DNA of 64,000 nucleotides from Berkiella sp050247135 (lineage in GTDB: Bacteria > Pseudomonadota > Gammaproteobacteria > Berkiellales > Berkiellaceae). The notes beneath the pieces were generated by a model. It did no database searches and was not told where the DNA came from. It worked only from the letters and a program-made list of their open reading frames with translations. Position numbers and translations under genes: made by a program. Every line of letters starts with the position of its first letter. The stretch's first letter is position 1. Shown here piece after piece: positions 8,873 through 17,822 of this stretch. The DNA lies in the NCBI GenBank assembly GCA_050247135.1, contig JBFWUT010000008.1, positions 1 to 64,000 of the forward strand. Direction: 5' to 3'.

Positions 8873-10306
8873 GTGGAAGATTTATGGGTTGTAATGCCAG
8901 AAATTGTGCTAGCCACAATGGCATGCATTGGGTTAATTCTCGATTTGTATGTATCGAAAAAGAATCGGGTTATCACCTATTTATATAGCCAATTGACGGT
9001 GGTGGTGACAGCAGTATGTTGCTGGCGCTTTTCAATTTATGGTAATACGACCACCGCGTTTCATGAACAATTTGTGAATGATCCGTTTGCTCAAATTACC
9101 AAGCTCTTTATTTTAGCCATTATGTTTTTGATCTTGGCCTATTCTAGAGGCTACACCCGTGATCGGGATATTGCCTTTGGGGAATTTCATTCCTTATCGT
9201 TGTTTTGTTGTTTAGGGATGATGTTTTTAGTCTCTGCCAAAAGCTTGTTGATGATTTACTTAGGATTAGAGCTGTTATCTTTGCCGTTATATGCCTTAGT
9301 AGCCATACAGAGGAATTCGCGTAACGCCGTTGAAGCGGGAATGAAATATTTTATTTTGGGTGCGCTAGCTTCAGGACTCATGTTATATGGCATGTCGCTG
9401 TTGTTTGGTTTAAGTGGCAGCATTCAACTCAACGAGGTCGCGCGTTGGGTACATACTGCTCAGGATGGACATCTACAAGTTGCTTTATTTGCGATGATAT
9501 TCATTTTAGTGGGCGTTGCGTTCAAACTGGGCGCTGTACCCTTTCATATGTGGGTGCCAGATATTTATCAAGGTGCGCCGACCAGCATTACTTTATTAGT
9601 TGGCTCGGCACCCAAAATTGCGGCCTTTGCCATGGCCTACCGATTACTCCATGATGGGATGCCAAGTTTCTCGGAACAGTGGACTCAAATATTATTGGTC
9701 TTAGCCGTTTTATCGTTAGCGGTTGGCAATATTGTCGCGATTGCGCAAACCAATGTAAAAAGGCTGCTTGCTTATTCAACCATTGCGCATGTTGGCTTTT
9801 TATTCTTAGGTTTATTGGTAGCCCCCATCGTAGGTTATGGCCCAGCCATGTATTACATCGTAGTCTATGCGGTTACTGCTGCAGCCGGCTTTGGTGTGTT
9901 AATTATGTTAAGCCAAGGCTATGAAGCAGAAAATTTAGATGACTTAAAAGGATTGGCCAGCAAAAATCCATGGTTAGCCTTTATGATGTTGTTGGTTGCC
10001 TTTTCATTAGCGGGTGTCCCCCCTACAGTCGGCTTTTATGCCAAATTCATGGTGCTTAACGCATTAGTTGATTCAGGAATGACTTGGCTCGCAGCGCTTG
10101 CCGTTTTCTTTTCAATTATCGGTGCTTTCTATTACTTGAAGATTGTGCGAGTGATGTATTTCGAGCAACCTGTTAACACCGGTATTGCAGTAGCTAGTGT
10201 GGATATGCGGATTTTGCTCTCGGTGAATGGTTTAGCCATTTTAGGATTTGGACTTTTCCCTGCTCCCTTGTTTATGGCTTGCCAGAACGTTTTTGCCAAT
10301 CTCTGA
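8873..10306 (+). CDS. nuoN: NADH-quinone oxidoreductase subunit N
   Basis: Third antiporter-like subunit (477 aa; E. coli 485) and the last gene of the nuo operon. Landmarks are YLGLELLSLPLYALVA (conserved Glu helix, about residues 126-141) and KLGAVPFHMWVPDIYQGAPT (about 217-236). The start is GTG at 8873 behind AGAGG; an ATG four bases upstream is out of frame. A hairpin right after the stop closes the operon. Confidence 0.95.
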   Translation: MEDLWVVMPEIVLATMACIGLILDLYVSKKNRVITYLYSQLTVVVTAVCCWRFSIYGNTTTAFHEQFVNDPFAQITKLFILAIMFLILAYSRGYTRDRDIAFGEFHSLSLFCCLGMMFLVSAKSLLMIYLGLELLSLPLYALVAIQRNSRNAVEAGMKYFILGALASGLMLYGMSLLFGLSGSIQLNEVARWVHTAQDGHLQVALFAMIFILVGVAFKLGAVPFHMWVPDIYQGAPTSITLLVGSAPKIAAFAMAYRLLHDGMPSFSEQWTQILLVLAVLSLAVGNIVAIAQTNVKRLLAYSTIAHVGFLFLGLLVAPIVGYGPAMYYIVVYAVTAAAGFGVLIMLSQGYEAENLDDLKGLASKNPWLAFMMLLVAFSLAGVPPTVGFYAKFMVLNALVDSGMTWLAALAVFFSIIGAFYYLKIVRVMYFEQPVNTGIAVASVDMRILLSVNGLAILGFGLFPAPLFMACQNVFANL

Positions 10307-10310
10307 TCTC

Positions 10311-10335
10311 AAATGGGCGCTTTTAGCGCCCATTT
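10311..10335 (+). terminator. Hairpin terminator after nuoN
   Basis: Perfect 10-bp stem AAATGGGCGC / GCGCCCATTT with a TTTTA loop, starting five bases after the nuoN stop. The downstream T run is short, so termination may be partial. It marks the end of the complex I operon and the start of the accessory island. Confidence 0.75.
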
Positions 10336-10391
10336 ACTTCACTAATCATTGAACTACACCTAATCAAACCTTTAAAAACACTAGAATTATC

Positions 10392-10419
10392 TTGCATTTC
10401 GCAGCCCCACTTTTATAAT
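10392..10419 (+). promoter_or_regulatory. Sigma-70 type promoter upstream of the ankyrin gene
   Basis: TTGCAT, 16-base spacer, TATAAT, followed by GCGTCAG. The predicted transcript begins near 10426, leaving a leader of about 120 bases before the ankyrin gene at 10546. The TATAATGC core and 16-base spacer recur before the toxin operon and the F-box gene. Confidence 0.6.
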
Positions 10420-10545
10420 GCGTCAGTGCACAAGCATGGATTTTAAGCTAGGATGTAGCCACGTCACAGAAATCTAAATAACTAAACCGCTCTCAAAAGA
10501 TACGTTCGCCATAGTGGCTGAAGTTTTTATATAGGAAGTACCCCG

Positions 10546-11805
10546 ATGCCAAAAGTAAATCCCAAAGATAATGCAAAAATATCAGCCATTAGTGAATTGA
10601 TTAGGCAGGGTAAAGAGCAAGAATGTATTGAGTTACTCGGAAAATATGGTCCTAGCAAGGTTAAAGAGCTGAATGATGGGACAATGAATATTTGGCATTT
10701 AGCGGTGCAAAACAATTGTCGGGATGTTGTTGAGTATTTAACACATACTAATCACGACAGCATCGATTGTTTAAATGCGCAACACCTAACGCCCTGGGCA
10801 TTAGCCGTAATCCAAAACAAACCAACGATTGCAAGGCTTCTTGAAGATAAAGGTGCCAATACGGGAACTTTTGTCGATAAAGAAGAAAGTCAAACCCTAC
10901 TACATAGAGCCGTTGCTAATTCAGATATAGCTTTGCTTAATAACTGCATCGACTGCAATGTTCCTGGAAATATTGTTGATTCTAAAGGGTTTACGGCAAG
11001 CTACTATGCTAGATCAAATAAAAATAAGAGAATTGCAGAATGTTTAAAGCAGCTCAGGTTTGCAGACTTTGCAGACAGCATCGATTTAAACAATAGTGTG
11101 ATCACTAATGATGCACAAGCGCTGACGTTTTTGCTTCAAAGTGGAGCTGATCCTAAAAAAATAAAAAGCCCTAACCTATTAGATAAGGCGCGCATTTATA
11201 ACTGCAATAATGTCATCGAAATTCTGCGCAAAGCAGGTGTTAGCGACTTAATGACAGAAGAAGAGATCCGAGAAATACGTCGGAAAAAATTTGGTAAAAA
11301 GCCAAATCCTCTTATCGAAAGTTACGCAAATGAAAAATTGTCATTAAAGAAATCGATATTTAAAATTTCACCACATTACTTAACAGCAATCACCTTATTA
11401 ACCACATTGGTATTGTCAGCTTTTGTTACCTTGGCACTTGCAGTGACTGCTGGTGTTTTAGTAGGAGCTACATATGTTGCCACATCGGGTGTATTACATA
11501 TGCGAAAAATAAGACAACAAAGGCCCCTAAAAAAAGCATACAAGCAAACTTTAGATCTCAAAAAAACAAAGGCTTTAGAGCTTGCTCAGCAAATCAATCC
11601 AGATAAAAACGCTGATTTGCTAGCAAAATTAGCAACTGAGTTAAAAGATGAGCCAGAGCCAACTTTTACAACTTCCGATGACGGCAAACAGATAATAACA
11701 CAAGAAAAGTTGATATTGCTGGATAAGCATATTCGACAACTAAAAAGAGTGGAGATTGAGGTGCCCAATCAATCTAATGCTCGCCCACAATTAATTGTAA
11801 AATAA
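10546..11805 (+). CDS. Ankyrin-repeat protein with C-terminal membrane segments; candidate effector
   Basis: 419 aa. Ankyrin-like repeats lie at about residues 46-77 (IWHLAVQNNCRDVVEYL), 79-109 (TPWALAVIQNKPTIARLLED), 115-145 (TLLHRAVANSDIALLNN) and 186-230 (DAQALTFLLQSGADPKK). A hydrophobic stretch at about 275-318 can form two membrane helices, followed by a basic, Lys/Gln-rich tail of about 100 residues. No signal peptide is seen. Ankyrin proteins of this layout in Legionellales are often type IV effectors acting on host membranes; that role is inference here. ATG start with AGGAAG upstream; the gene has its own promoter and is separated from nuo by a terminator. Base composition is visibly more AT-rich than nuo. 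Confidence 0.75.
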   Translation: MPKVNPKDNAKISAISELIRQGKEQECIELLGKYGPSKVKELNDGTMNIWHLAVQNNCRDVVEYLTHTNHDSIDCLNAQHLTPWALAVIQNKPTIARLLEDKGANTGTFVDKEESQTLLHRAVANSDIALLNNCIDCNVPGNIVDSKGFTASYYARSNKNKRIAECLKQLRFADFADSIDLNNSVITNDAQALTFLLQSGADPKKIKSPNLLDKARIYNCNNVIEILRKAGVSDLMTEEEIREIRRKKFGKKPNPLIESYANEKLSLKKSIFKISPHYLTAITLLTTLVLSAFVTLALAVTAGVLVGATYVATSGVLHMRKIRQQRPLKKAYKQTLDLKKTKALELAQQINPDKNADLLAKLATELKDEPEPTFTTSDDGKQIITQEKLILLDKHIRQLKRVEIEVPNQSNARPQLIVK

Positions 11806-11871
11806 AAAAATATTTAAAATAGTTAGGGTTTTCGGCAGTGAAGCCAAAACTTCAAAATAGTGAGACAGACT

Positions 11872-12306
11872 ATGGAAGACCCGAATCGAATTTACTTAGA
11901 GAAAGTGATTGATTTAATTGGTGATGAAACTGGAGGAAAGTATTATTGGTTTCTTATTGAGTTTGAGGCTCAAGGAGTGATTAATCAACATTTAACTATA
12001 GAAGATATTCGTGAAAAAGTTGATTACTCACCTGGATATTATGAAGTTTCTTGGGATTTTATAAAGGATATTTCGAAAAAGCTTAGTGCTGTCGTATATT
12101 TTCATCTCATTGGTACTAAGAGCAAAGAAGATTTTCTTAATGAAGTCGAAAAAATCAATCAAAATGAAAAAAAGTGGTCCGAGATTGCATGCGAGCTAGA
12201 TTTTTGGATTGGAGATGGTGAAATTTGGGAAATCAATGGTTCAGATATATTTTTAGTTAATAGGTTGAGAAAAACATTTTCGCAGTTGCCTAGGTTATTA
12301 TGGTAA
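11872..12306 (+). CDS. Hypothetical acidic protein
   Basis: 144 aa, soluble, acidic, no signal peptide or membrane segment. It resembles small globular proteins of the immunity-protein type (aromatic and acidic residues, IGDGEIWEINGSD near the C-terminus), but I do not recognise a family. The ATG at 11872 is taken; a GTG four codons earlier (11860) is in frame, and neither has a strong ribosome site. It lies 66 bases after the ankyrin gene with no clear promoter, so read-through from that gene is likely. Confidence 0.6.
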   Translation: MEDPNRIYLEKVIDLIGDETGGKYYWFLIEFEAQGVINQHLTIEDIREKVDYSPGYYEVSWDFIKDISKKLSAVVYFHLIGTKSKEDFLNEVEKINQNEKKWSEIACELDFWIGDGEIWEINGSDIFLVNRLRKTFSQLPRLLW

Positions 12307-12381
12307 CTGTGTGAAAAAGCTAGAAAATATATTTTTAAGAAAGATTATATGAGTAAAGCTTATAGCCTTAGGTAGCTATTT

Positions 12382-12889
12382 ATGAAACACTTTTTCAAAG
12401 TAAACAGATTAAAAGCTTACTTAAGATATTTTTTTCGAAAGACTAAAACATTATTGATTGATATTTATTATATTGTTTGTAGATTATCCATGGTATATCT
12501 CGATCCTTATTGTGGGAAATGCGTTACTAACGCCTATAATCTGGATTAATAATGTCATTGGAGGATTACTATCATTCATCATAATGATGCCATTTAGGCT
12601 ACTCTCTATTGTATTCAGATTTATCACATTTAGGGATCTAGTTCCTAAATGTGACAAATTTGATTATGAAAATACAATAACAAAAATAATTGGCACATTA
12701 CAGGAGTATCATTACGATGAATGGGCTTTAGAAGTAATGAAAGCGAGTAGTTCGTGTACAACATTTTCCGAAATAAAAGCAGAATTATTATCAGTTTTGC
12801 CTAAATTGGTTTCAACTAATATCGATTACGAAATAGGCATCGAAAAAGAAGTGACTAGTCTTATAAAATTTTTAAGATCAATTTGCTAG
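12382..12889 (+). pseudogene. Small membrane protein gene, probably frameshifted
   Basis: From an ATG at 12382 the frame encodes a basic N-terminus (MKHFFKVNRLKAYLRYFFRK) and then runs out at 12541-12543. The +1 frame is open from 12458 (just after a TGA at 12455) to 12889 and encodes the hydrophobic segments LFVDYPWYISILIVGNALL and IGGLLSFIIMMPFRLLSIVF, then a soluble acidic tail of about 85 residues. The two frames overlap only between 12458 and 12543 and join sensibly there: positive N-terminus, then membrane helices. One extra base near 12460-12480 would explain it. The alternative is a shorter gene starting at TTG 12458. No family recognised. Confidence 0.45.
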
Positions 12890-13075
12890 TCTTATCAAAC
12901 AAGTGTTATCTAATAAACTAACATTTTCAGTTTCTACTTCCCATGAAATGCGCTAAAGAAGTGATTCACGATTTTGCAAATAGCGACAAGAGTTATTGCA
13001 TTCCAAACATGTTATTTACCGCATCGCCAATTTAAAGCGGCTATAAGTATCAAGTCGGAAGCTGTTAATACTAGG

Positions 13076-13102
13076 TCCACATGCGACGGTGTCGCATGTG
13101 GA
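13076..13102. repeat. Perfect 12-bp inverted repeat (hairpin)
   Basis: TCCACATGCGAC, three-base loop GGT, GTCGCATGTGGA. It lies 12 bases after the stop of the minus-strand gene 13115-13684 and could end its transcription, though no T run follows on either strand. The rest of the 225-base gap 12890-13114 shows nothing I can support. Confidence 0.6.
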
Positions 13103-13114
13103 GTTTCAAAGACA

Positions 13115-13684
13115 TCACATACTCGCAGCTTTAGCTTTACTTCTCGTCTCGTAGCGATGCTGAGGTTTAGCAGTATCATTATTTGGTTGTAAAGTTGTGG
13201 AAGGCCTCTTTGACATTAACAACGTTTTAGAACTGCCGGGCAATGCACTTGTTGTTGGCGATGTCATTAAATCCTTTAGGTGTCTTGTCACATTCAAGGC
13301 ATGATTCAAAACATCGGTAGCATTTGCTGCAGCAGGAATGGTTGTAGGATTTGAATAAAACGAAATATATGGCAGCGTACCGTGTATTCCAAAAGGAATA
13401 ATTGATGGCTCAATGGTAAACTGAATTGCTTGCCCAGTGATGAAAGCGAAGCCTGCTTGGCCTGCTCTTAATACATTGAGCCCAATCATGAAAGGAGGTG
13501 GCAGTGTATCAGGTATAAATGCTTCGATACTGTGCAAAGCAATATCAGGCAAATATTCGGCAGCCTTTGCAGTGGGGTTATTATAAAGTTCAAAAGCAAC
13601 AGCGCCCGCTGTTAGTCCATTCCAGCCACGATAAGCTATTTCATATTTGTGTCGATTTAAAAATGATAAAAGGTTACCAACCAT
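13115..13684 (-). CDS. Hypothetical protein with hydrophobic core and basic tail
   Basis: 189 aa from the ATG at 13684, preferred over an ATG three codons earlier (13693) because AGGATG lies eight bases before it. Residues about 20-110 are moderately hydrophobic (GWNGLTAGAVAFELY, PPPFMIGLNVLRAGQAGFAFI) and may associate with membrane. The C-terminal 70 residues are polar and basic, ending HRYETRSKAKAASM. No family recognised. It is the only gene of this part of the island on the minus strand, divergent from the toxin operon. Confidence 0.55.
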   Translation of the reverse strand: MVGNLLSFLNRHKYEIAYRGWNGLTAGAVAFELYNNPTAKAAEYLPDIALHSIEAFIPDTLPPPFMIGLNVLRAGQAGFAFITGQAIQFTIEPSIIPFGIHGTLPYISFYSNPTTIPAAANATDVLNHALNVTRHLKDLMTSPTTSALPGSSKTLLMSKRPSTTLQPNNDTAKPQHRYETRSKAKAASM

Positions 13685-13853
13685 GATTTTCATCCTGTTA
13701 ATGTATTGTTGAAGTATTGTTCCAATTTTAACAGATGTACTTTACCCATTCCTGCCATAAAAATGCCGCCACAATGCTGAGACAAAACGCTTAATATCAC
13801 AAGCAAATAGTGTAAATGCTCTGTAAAAATCAGCATAAATCACATAATTAGTG

Positions 13854-13881
13854 TTGCGTTCTTGTTATTCTTGCCTATAAT
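13854..13881 (+). promoter_or_regulatory. Promoter of the toxin operon
   Basis: TTGCGT, 16-base spacer, TATAAT followed by GCAGCAC. The predicted start is near 13888, giving a leader of about 190 bases before the toxin gene at 14081 that contains a 22-codon open frame with a strong ribosome site. Apart from these, the 396-base gap 13685-14080 shows no other feature I can support. Confidence 0.6.
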
Positions 13882-13942
13882 GCAGCACTTATGCATATCG
13901 CAGTTTAGCTATGCAATGCGTCAGGGAAGTAAGGAGTAGTCG

Positions 13943-14011
13943 ATGCAGCCAGTCATAAAAACAAATGGAATTATGTTGTCCAACATATTTTTAATCCCCC
14001 CACCATCCTGA
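13943..14011 (+). CDS. 22-residue leader peptide ORF before the toxin gene
   Basis: ATG at 13943 sits seven bases after AAGGAG, the best Shine-Dalgarno in this region. It encodes MQPVIKTNGIMLSNIFLIPP followed by PS and a TGA stop. It lies between the promoter and the large toxin gene, 69 bases upstream of the latter. The peptide ends in consecutive prolines (IPPPS), a sequence that slows ribosomes, so a translation-dependent control of the downstream gene is possible but not shown. No recognised family. Confidence 0.4.
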   Translation: MQPVIKTNGIMLSNIFLIPPPS

Positions 14012-14080
14012 AATGAATCATTAAATTAAAAACGGATTTGTTTGTGCCTTTGGCATAGGAAAATGACAGGAGTTTGATTC

Positions 14081-17000
14081 ATGAAGGATCATCAAGAACT
14101 ATTAGCTAAAAAAACGTGTAAAGCCATCTCGAGAATTGATAGAGCAAAGGTAAAAGCGTGTTTAGAGCTTTCAACAGAGTGCTTAATATACCCTGGAAAA
14201 TGGAACCCGTTACACCATGCGTTAGAAGAAAGTTTATATGATTGGGTAAAAGACATATTCAAAGATGTCTTTATGGCCAGATGGGATAGGCGTCAAAAAT
14301 CAGATCCCAATTTGGAGTTTGATAATCTTTTGGCAGAATATAGCGAGTGTGCATATGATCGCTATGATAGGACCTTAGAATATCGTTTAAAAAGACGCGA
14401 TGAAAAGCACAGACTCGATCGAGAGCTTGATAGATCTACATCGTGGATTGACACTATTCGAGGTTATGATGGTCTGATTGATTTTACCATTAAAGAGCTC
14501 GGAATTAGACTGGTTGATAGTCTTCATGAAAAAGCCGTTCATACCCAAAAAATTCAACAAAACGCGATTAGCAAGCGTGGTCAACAGACATTAATGGCCG
14601 GTAGGAGTATTGGTCTTCTAGCCTCTGCAGGCCCCATCAACTTTGCACTCAGTTTAGCATGGATATATGGGGAAAATTTATTTAGAGGACGTTTATACCA
14701 GGCAGTAGGGGAGTTAGGAGGAAGAGTCGCTCCCTTAGTTGGTTATAGTTCGGAAAGTGGTCGACAATATTTACCACAGATTGTTGATAATACCTTCTCA
14801 TTCTTATTGATGCCCCAATATTATGTGGCTTCTAGCATATTAAGTTCTGGCGTGTATTATGGTTTTAAAGATACCGGTTACGACAATGCCGAAGCGTTTG
14901 CTCAGCTGGCTGTGGATGCAGTTGCTTATAGTACAACAGTGTCTCGAGGCACCGCATATAAAGTGGATGAGCAATATCGCTATAATCTTAAAAATTATTT
15001 GACTGCTCTGCCTGTTGTGGGTGAGAGTATTGCGCCGTGGTTAACGCCCCTCATCGCATCAGTAGATTCTTTTTCGAATCAATTTAACGAGTATGTGAAT
15101 TACCCGGTTGATGCTTTAATACCTTTTTATAGTAAAAGCTCTTTAATGAAGTTAAGTGAATTGATTCCAGCTCCTGTCAGAGCGAGCTTTGAAGCCGTAA
15201 AAAGCTTTCATCAAGCAAAAAACGCATTACAGCAGAGACTCTGTAATGGATTTGAAGGTGCTGCTTTGACATTGATGAATGATTCGGTGTTTAAGCAGAA
15301 TCGGTTGCATGCCTTGCAAATGTTTGAGACCCAACGATTACATGCAGAATTAAACAGCTTACAAAATCGGCTAGAACAAGAAAGATCAGGCAAGAATCGA
15401 GCGGGTCAGGTGATTGATCTTGAGAGAAATATTGCCCAAGGAGTGCAAGCCTTAAATGCTTCTTCTGAGCTTGAACATCAATTATTTAAGCAAACTGAAG
15501 GGTGTCCCTACTTTGAACAGTGGCAAGCAAAGTATGAGCAATTAAAGCTAGCTCAGACTGACAAAACTGTCACAAAAGAAAGAAAAAGCACTTTGCAAGC
15601 TGAGGTTGTTGAGCTTAAGAAGAAAGCAGATTTCTATAATAATGCCTCGATTAATAAATGGGGAGAAATATGGGCCAATAATTTGGATGAAATGTTCACA
15701 AAGAATGCAGCCAATTTTATCGATGCCACCAATATACCAGGTGCTATCAATCAAATTATTAACAAGGCTTTTAGTGAGGGTGGAGATAGAAACGGGATTG
15801 CTAGAGTTGCTGCCAATGAAGTGATGCGCTATCGCTATCCATTAGGATATACAAGTGATAATCCTCAAACTTCCGCCGAGCGTCAGGCTTTAATCGATGA
15901 GATTTCGACTAACGAGCTAGCTGGGTTTAATAGAAATCCACATCGTTCAAAAAATCGTTTATATGATTATATTTACGCAAAATTATCTAACACGCCTAAA
16001 AAGCCCCACATTCCTCGTCATGAACGGATATTAAAGCCATTTGTGAATGAGATTTTAGGGAAGACGATTGGTGTTATCCCTTTTAAAGATTTTAAGGGGG
16101 GTAGATTAGGTGCTGATGGTCATGTTGGTTTACAGGGCACTAAAAGCATAGGGCAACCCACTAAAGTGGATTTCACGGTGGCAGGAACACCGGTTACGCG
16201 GTTACGAGGTGACAAGAAAGTATCAAAGATGTCTTTGGATTTACCAAAAAGGCAACAAAGTGATTTGCCAGTTGGTAAGAAAGTGCCTGAGACAAAAATC
16301 GCATTAGATAGTCCCTATATGAAGGAGATCTTAGCGGAGCAGTATCAGGAAACGTTTGGTAACGTAGCGGCGCTTGGTAAGGTAGTGACTAAAAAGGAGG
16401 TCACTAAAGAAGAGCCCTTGGGTAAGGTGGTGCCTAAGAAGGCTGCCCAAGATAAGAATAAATATCAGAAAGCAATTGACAATTTACTTGCTAGCCCCGC
16501 AACTAAGAAACGTAAGGTTGCTACATTGCCTGAATTAGATGTGCCACTTTTAACTCGAGTCTCCAATGTGACAAAAAAGTCATACCGAACGGAAAAACAA
16601 AGTTCTTCGGTGGGACAAAAGCTCCTTGGGTATGTGGTAAAAGATGCTGAAGCTTGTGCAGGTGTGATCGGGGGCGCAATGGGGGCTACTGAAATAAGCA
16701 TTGCTGGTATTGAAAGAAAGCCAGCTGATGTTTTGGCAGCTAAATTGAGCGCAGCAGTAGAAGCCATAAATCAAGAAGAATATAGTTTACCTCCAATACT
16801 TCAAGTTACTAAAGGAGTTATACCTTATTTTGGTACTAATCCAAATAAAAGAGCTTCTGATATTGATTCAACTTCATTTCCAGCGGTATCATCAAGCTCT
16901 AATAAAATAAAGGGCAGAGCACTAGTTCCTGTTTCTGGTTTAAGTTCTTATACTTTTCCATTATTAGTAGCTGCAACTCCCCTTTTTTATGAGTATAGAA

Positions 17001-17308
17001 CCAACAAAGATCCTGAAGGTTGGTCGAAGAAAGGAAGAATGAAGGCGCAGTGCTTACCGAATGAAGGTAAAATAAGATATATTCCACCAAAGAAATATAA
17101 TCCTCAGGATCCACTACCAAGAGGTCCCAATAATGGGTTTTATGATAATTTTAAAAATGAATGGGTTAAAGGTCCATCACGTACACAAGGTGAGCCGTTT
17201 GAATGGGATATTCAATTATCAGAAGTTGGAAAAAAGCAATTAGGTTGGGCTTCTCGTGATCAAAAGCACCTTAACGTATCACTAAAGGGTAAAATTACAC
17301 ATAGGTAA
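14081..17308 (+). CDS. Large polymorphic toxin with C-terminal RNase-like (type 17) domain
   Basis: 1075 aa. The first 950 residues are not a family I know: a charged N-terminus, hydrophobic patches at about 176-210 and 245-270, a long coiled coil at about 425-520, then a Lys-rich linker with KKRKV at 809-813. Residues about 980-1075 look like the toxin tip known as polymorphic toxin type 17 (Ntox17), related in style to the colicin E3 rRNase: NGFYDNFKNEWVKGPSRTQG, EWD at 1041-1043, GWASRDQKHLNVSLKGKITH with His1063. From about residue 905 the DNA becomes more AT-rich, as expected for an exchanged tip. No signal peptide, Rhs or hemagglutinin repeats are seen, so the export route is unknown. 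Start ATG with ACAGGAG upstream. The predicted immunity gene follows after four bases. Confidence 0.7.
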   Translation: MKDHQELLAKKTCKAISRIDRAKVKACLELSTECLIYPGKWNPLHHALEESLYDWVKDIFKDVFMARWDRRQKSDPNLEFDNLLAEYSECAYDRYDRTLEYRLKRRDEKHRLDRELDRSTSWIDTIRGYDGLIDFTIKELGIRLVDSLHEKAVHTQKIQQNAISKRGQQTLMAGRSIGLLASAGPINFALSLAWIYGENLFRGRLYQAVGELGGRVAPLVGYSSESGRQYLPQIVDNTFSFLLMPQYYVASSILSSGVYYGFKDTGYDNAEAFAQLAVDAVAYSTTVSRGTAYKVDEQYRYNLKNYLTALPVVGESIAPWLTPLIASVDSFSNQFNEYVNYPVDALIPFYSKSSLMKLSELIPAPVRASFEAVKSFHQAKNALQQRLCNGFEGAALTLMNDSVFKQNRLHALQMFETQRLHAELNSLQNRLEQERSGKNRAGQVIDLERNIAQGVQALNASSELEHQLFKQTEGCPYFEQWQAKYEQLKLAQTDKTVTKERKSTLQAEVVELKKKADFYNNASINKWGEIWANNLDEMFTKNAANFIDATNIPGAINQIINKAFSEGGDRNGIARVAANEVMRYRYPLGYTSDNPQTSAERQALIDEISTNELAGFNRNPHRSKNRLYDYIYAKLSNTPKKPHIPRHERILKPFVNEILGKTIGVIPFKDFKGGRLGADGHVGLQGTKSIGQPTKVDFTVAGTPVTRLRGDKKVSKMSLDLPKRQQSDLPVGKKVPETKIALDSPYMKEILAEQYQETFGNVAALGKVVTKKEVTKEEPLGKVVPKKAAQDKNKYQKAIDNLLASPATKKRKVATLPELDVPLLTRVSNVTKKSYRTEKQSSSVGQKLLGYVVKDAEACAGVIGGAMGATEISIAGIERKPADVLAAKLSAAVEAINQEEYSLPPILQVTKGVIPYFGTNPNKRASDIDSTSFPAVSSSSNKIKGRALVPVSGLSSYTFPLLVAATPLFYEYRTNKDPEGWSKKGRMKAQCLPNEGKIRYIPPKKYNPQDPLPRGPNNGFYDNFKNEWVKGPSRTQGEPFEWDIQLSEVGKKQLGWASRDQKHLNVSLKGKITHR

Positions 17309-17312
17309 TAAT

Positions 17313-17615
17313 ATGAGTAAATCAAAATTTGAATTTTATGAAGTAGTTAAGGTTAATACGAAAAATAAAAATTTACGTGAAATTCACAATCAAAGAGCTG
17401 TAATTGTTGGTAAGGCAAGAGAAGAGCCTCGTGAGTGGTATTACACTATAGCTTTAAGGGGCGATAGTTGTTGGTGCGCATATGAGTCTGATCTTGAAAG
17501 CACAGGTGAATTTGAGAAGCCTGATGACACACCTCGTGAATCAATAAAGGTTGGCGTGACGAAAGATGGTGTGGGATATGTTATTGATCCTGAATCAGCA
17601 AATGATGCGATGTAA
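17313..17615 (+). CDS. Cognate immunity protein, Imm31-like
   Basis: 100 aa, small, acidic and cytosolic. The pattern FYEVVKVNTKNKNLREIHNQ, AVIVGKAREEPREWYYTIAL, CWCAYESDLESTGEF resembles the Imm31 immunity family as I remember it (a beta-rich protein with a DLESTG motif). Its place four bases after the toxin gene supports the role: it should bind and block the toxin tip. Its stop codon TAA runs directly into the 78-bp repeat at 17614. The family name is from memory; the role rests mostly on position and size. Confidence 0.65.
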   Translation: MSKSKFEFYEVVKVNTKNKNLREIHNQRAVIVGKAREEPREWYYTIALRGDSCWCAYESDLESTGEFEKPDDTPRESIKVGVTKDGVGYVIDPESANDAM

Positions 17616-17691
17616 AGTCGCACCGCTGCCGCGGTGCTGATTTAGTCGGTATATCTCACCCCACATAGCGCTTCGCGCAATGCGGGGCTAT
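17614..17691 (+). repeat. 78-bp repeat, copy A (half of the six-hairpin element)
   Basis: Begins inside the TAA stop of the immunity gene. It contains GCACCGC-TGCC-GCGGTGC (hairpin 1) and the imperfect hairpin from CCCCACATAGCGC to GCGCAATGCGGGG (hairpin 2). A third hairpin TCTCGC-TGCC-GCGAGA follows at about 17699-17714. It matches 18565-18642 with three mismatches. The rest of the 207-base gap to 17822 is unrelated to the second half of copy B, so this copy is truncated or rearranged. Confidence 0.85.
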
Positions 17692-17822
17692 AATCTGTTC
17701 TCGCTGCCGCGAGAAGGCAACCAAGCGCGCTTGTCTGGCAAAGCTGCAAAAGAAGCAAAATTGCAAGCCAGGTATGAATAAATATAGCGGTGACAATATT
17801 GGCGGGTAGCTGTAGGTGATTT

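Noticed and set aside
13785..13805. CTTAATAT followed by AAAT as a PmrA-type effector regulatory site
   Set aside because: Only one half of the direct repeat is present and it lies well upstream of the -35 element; such AT-rich words are expected by chance here.
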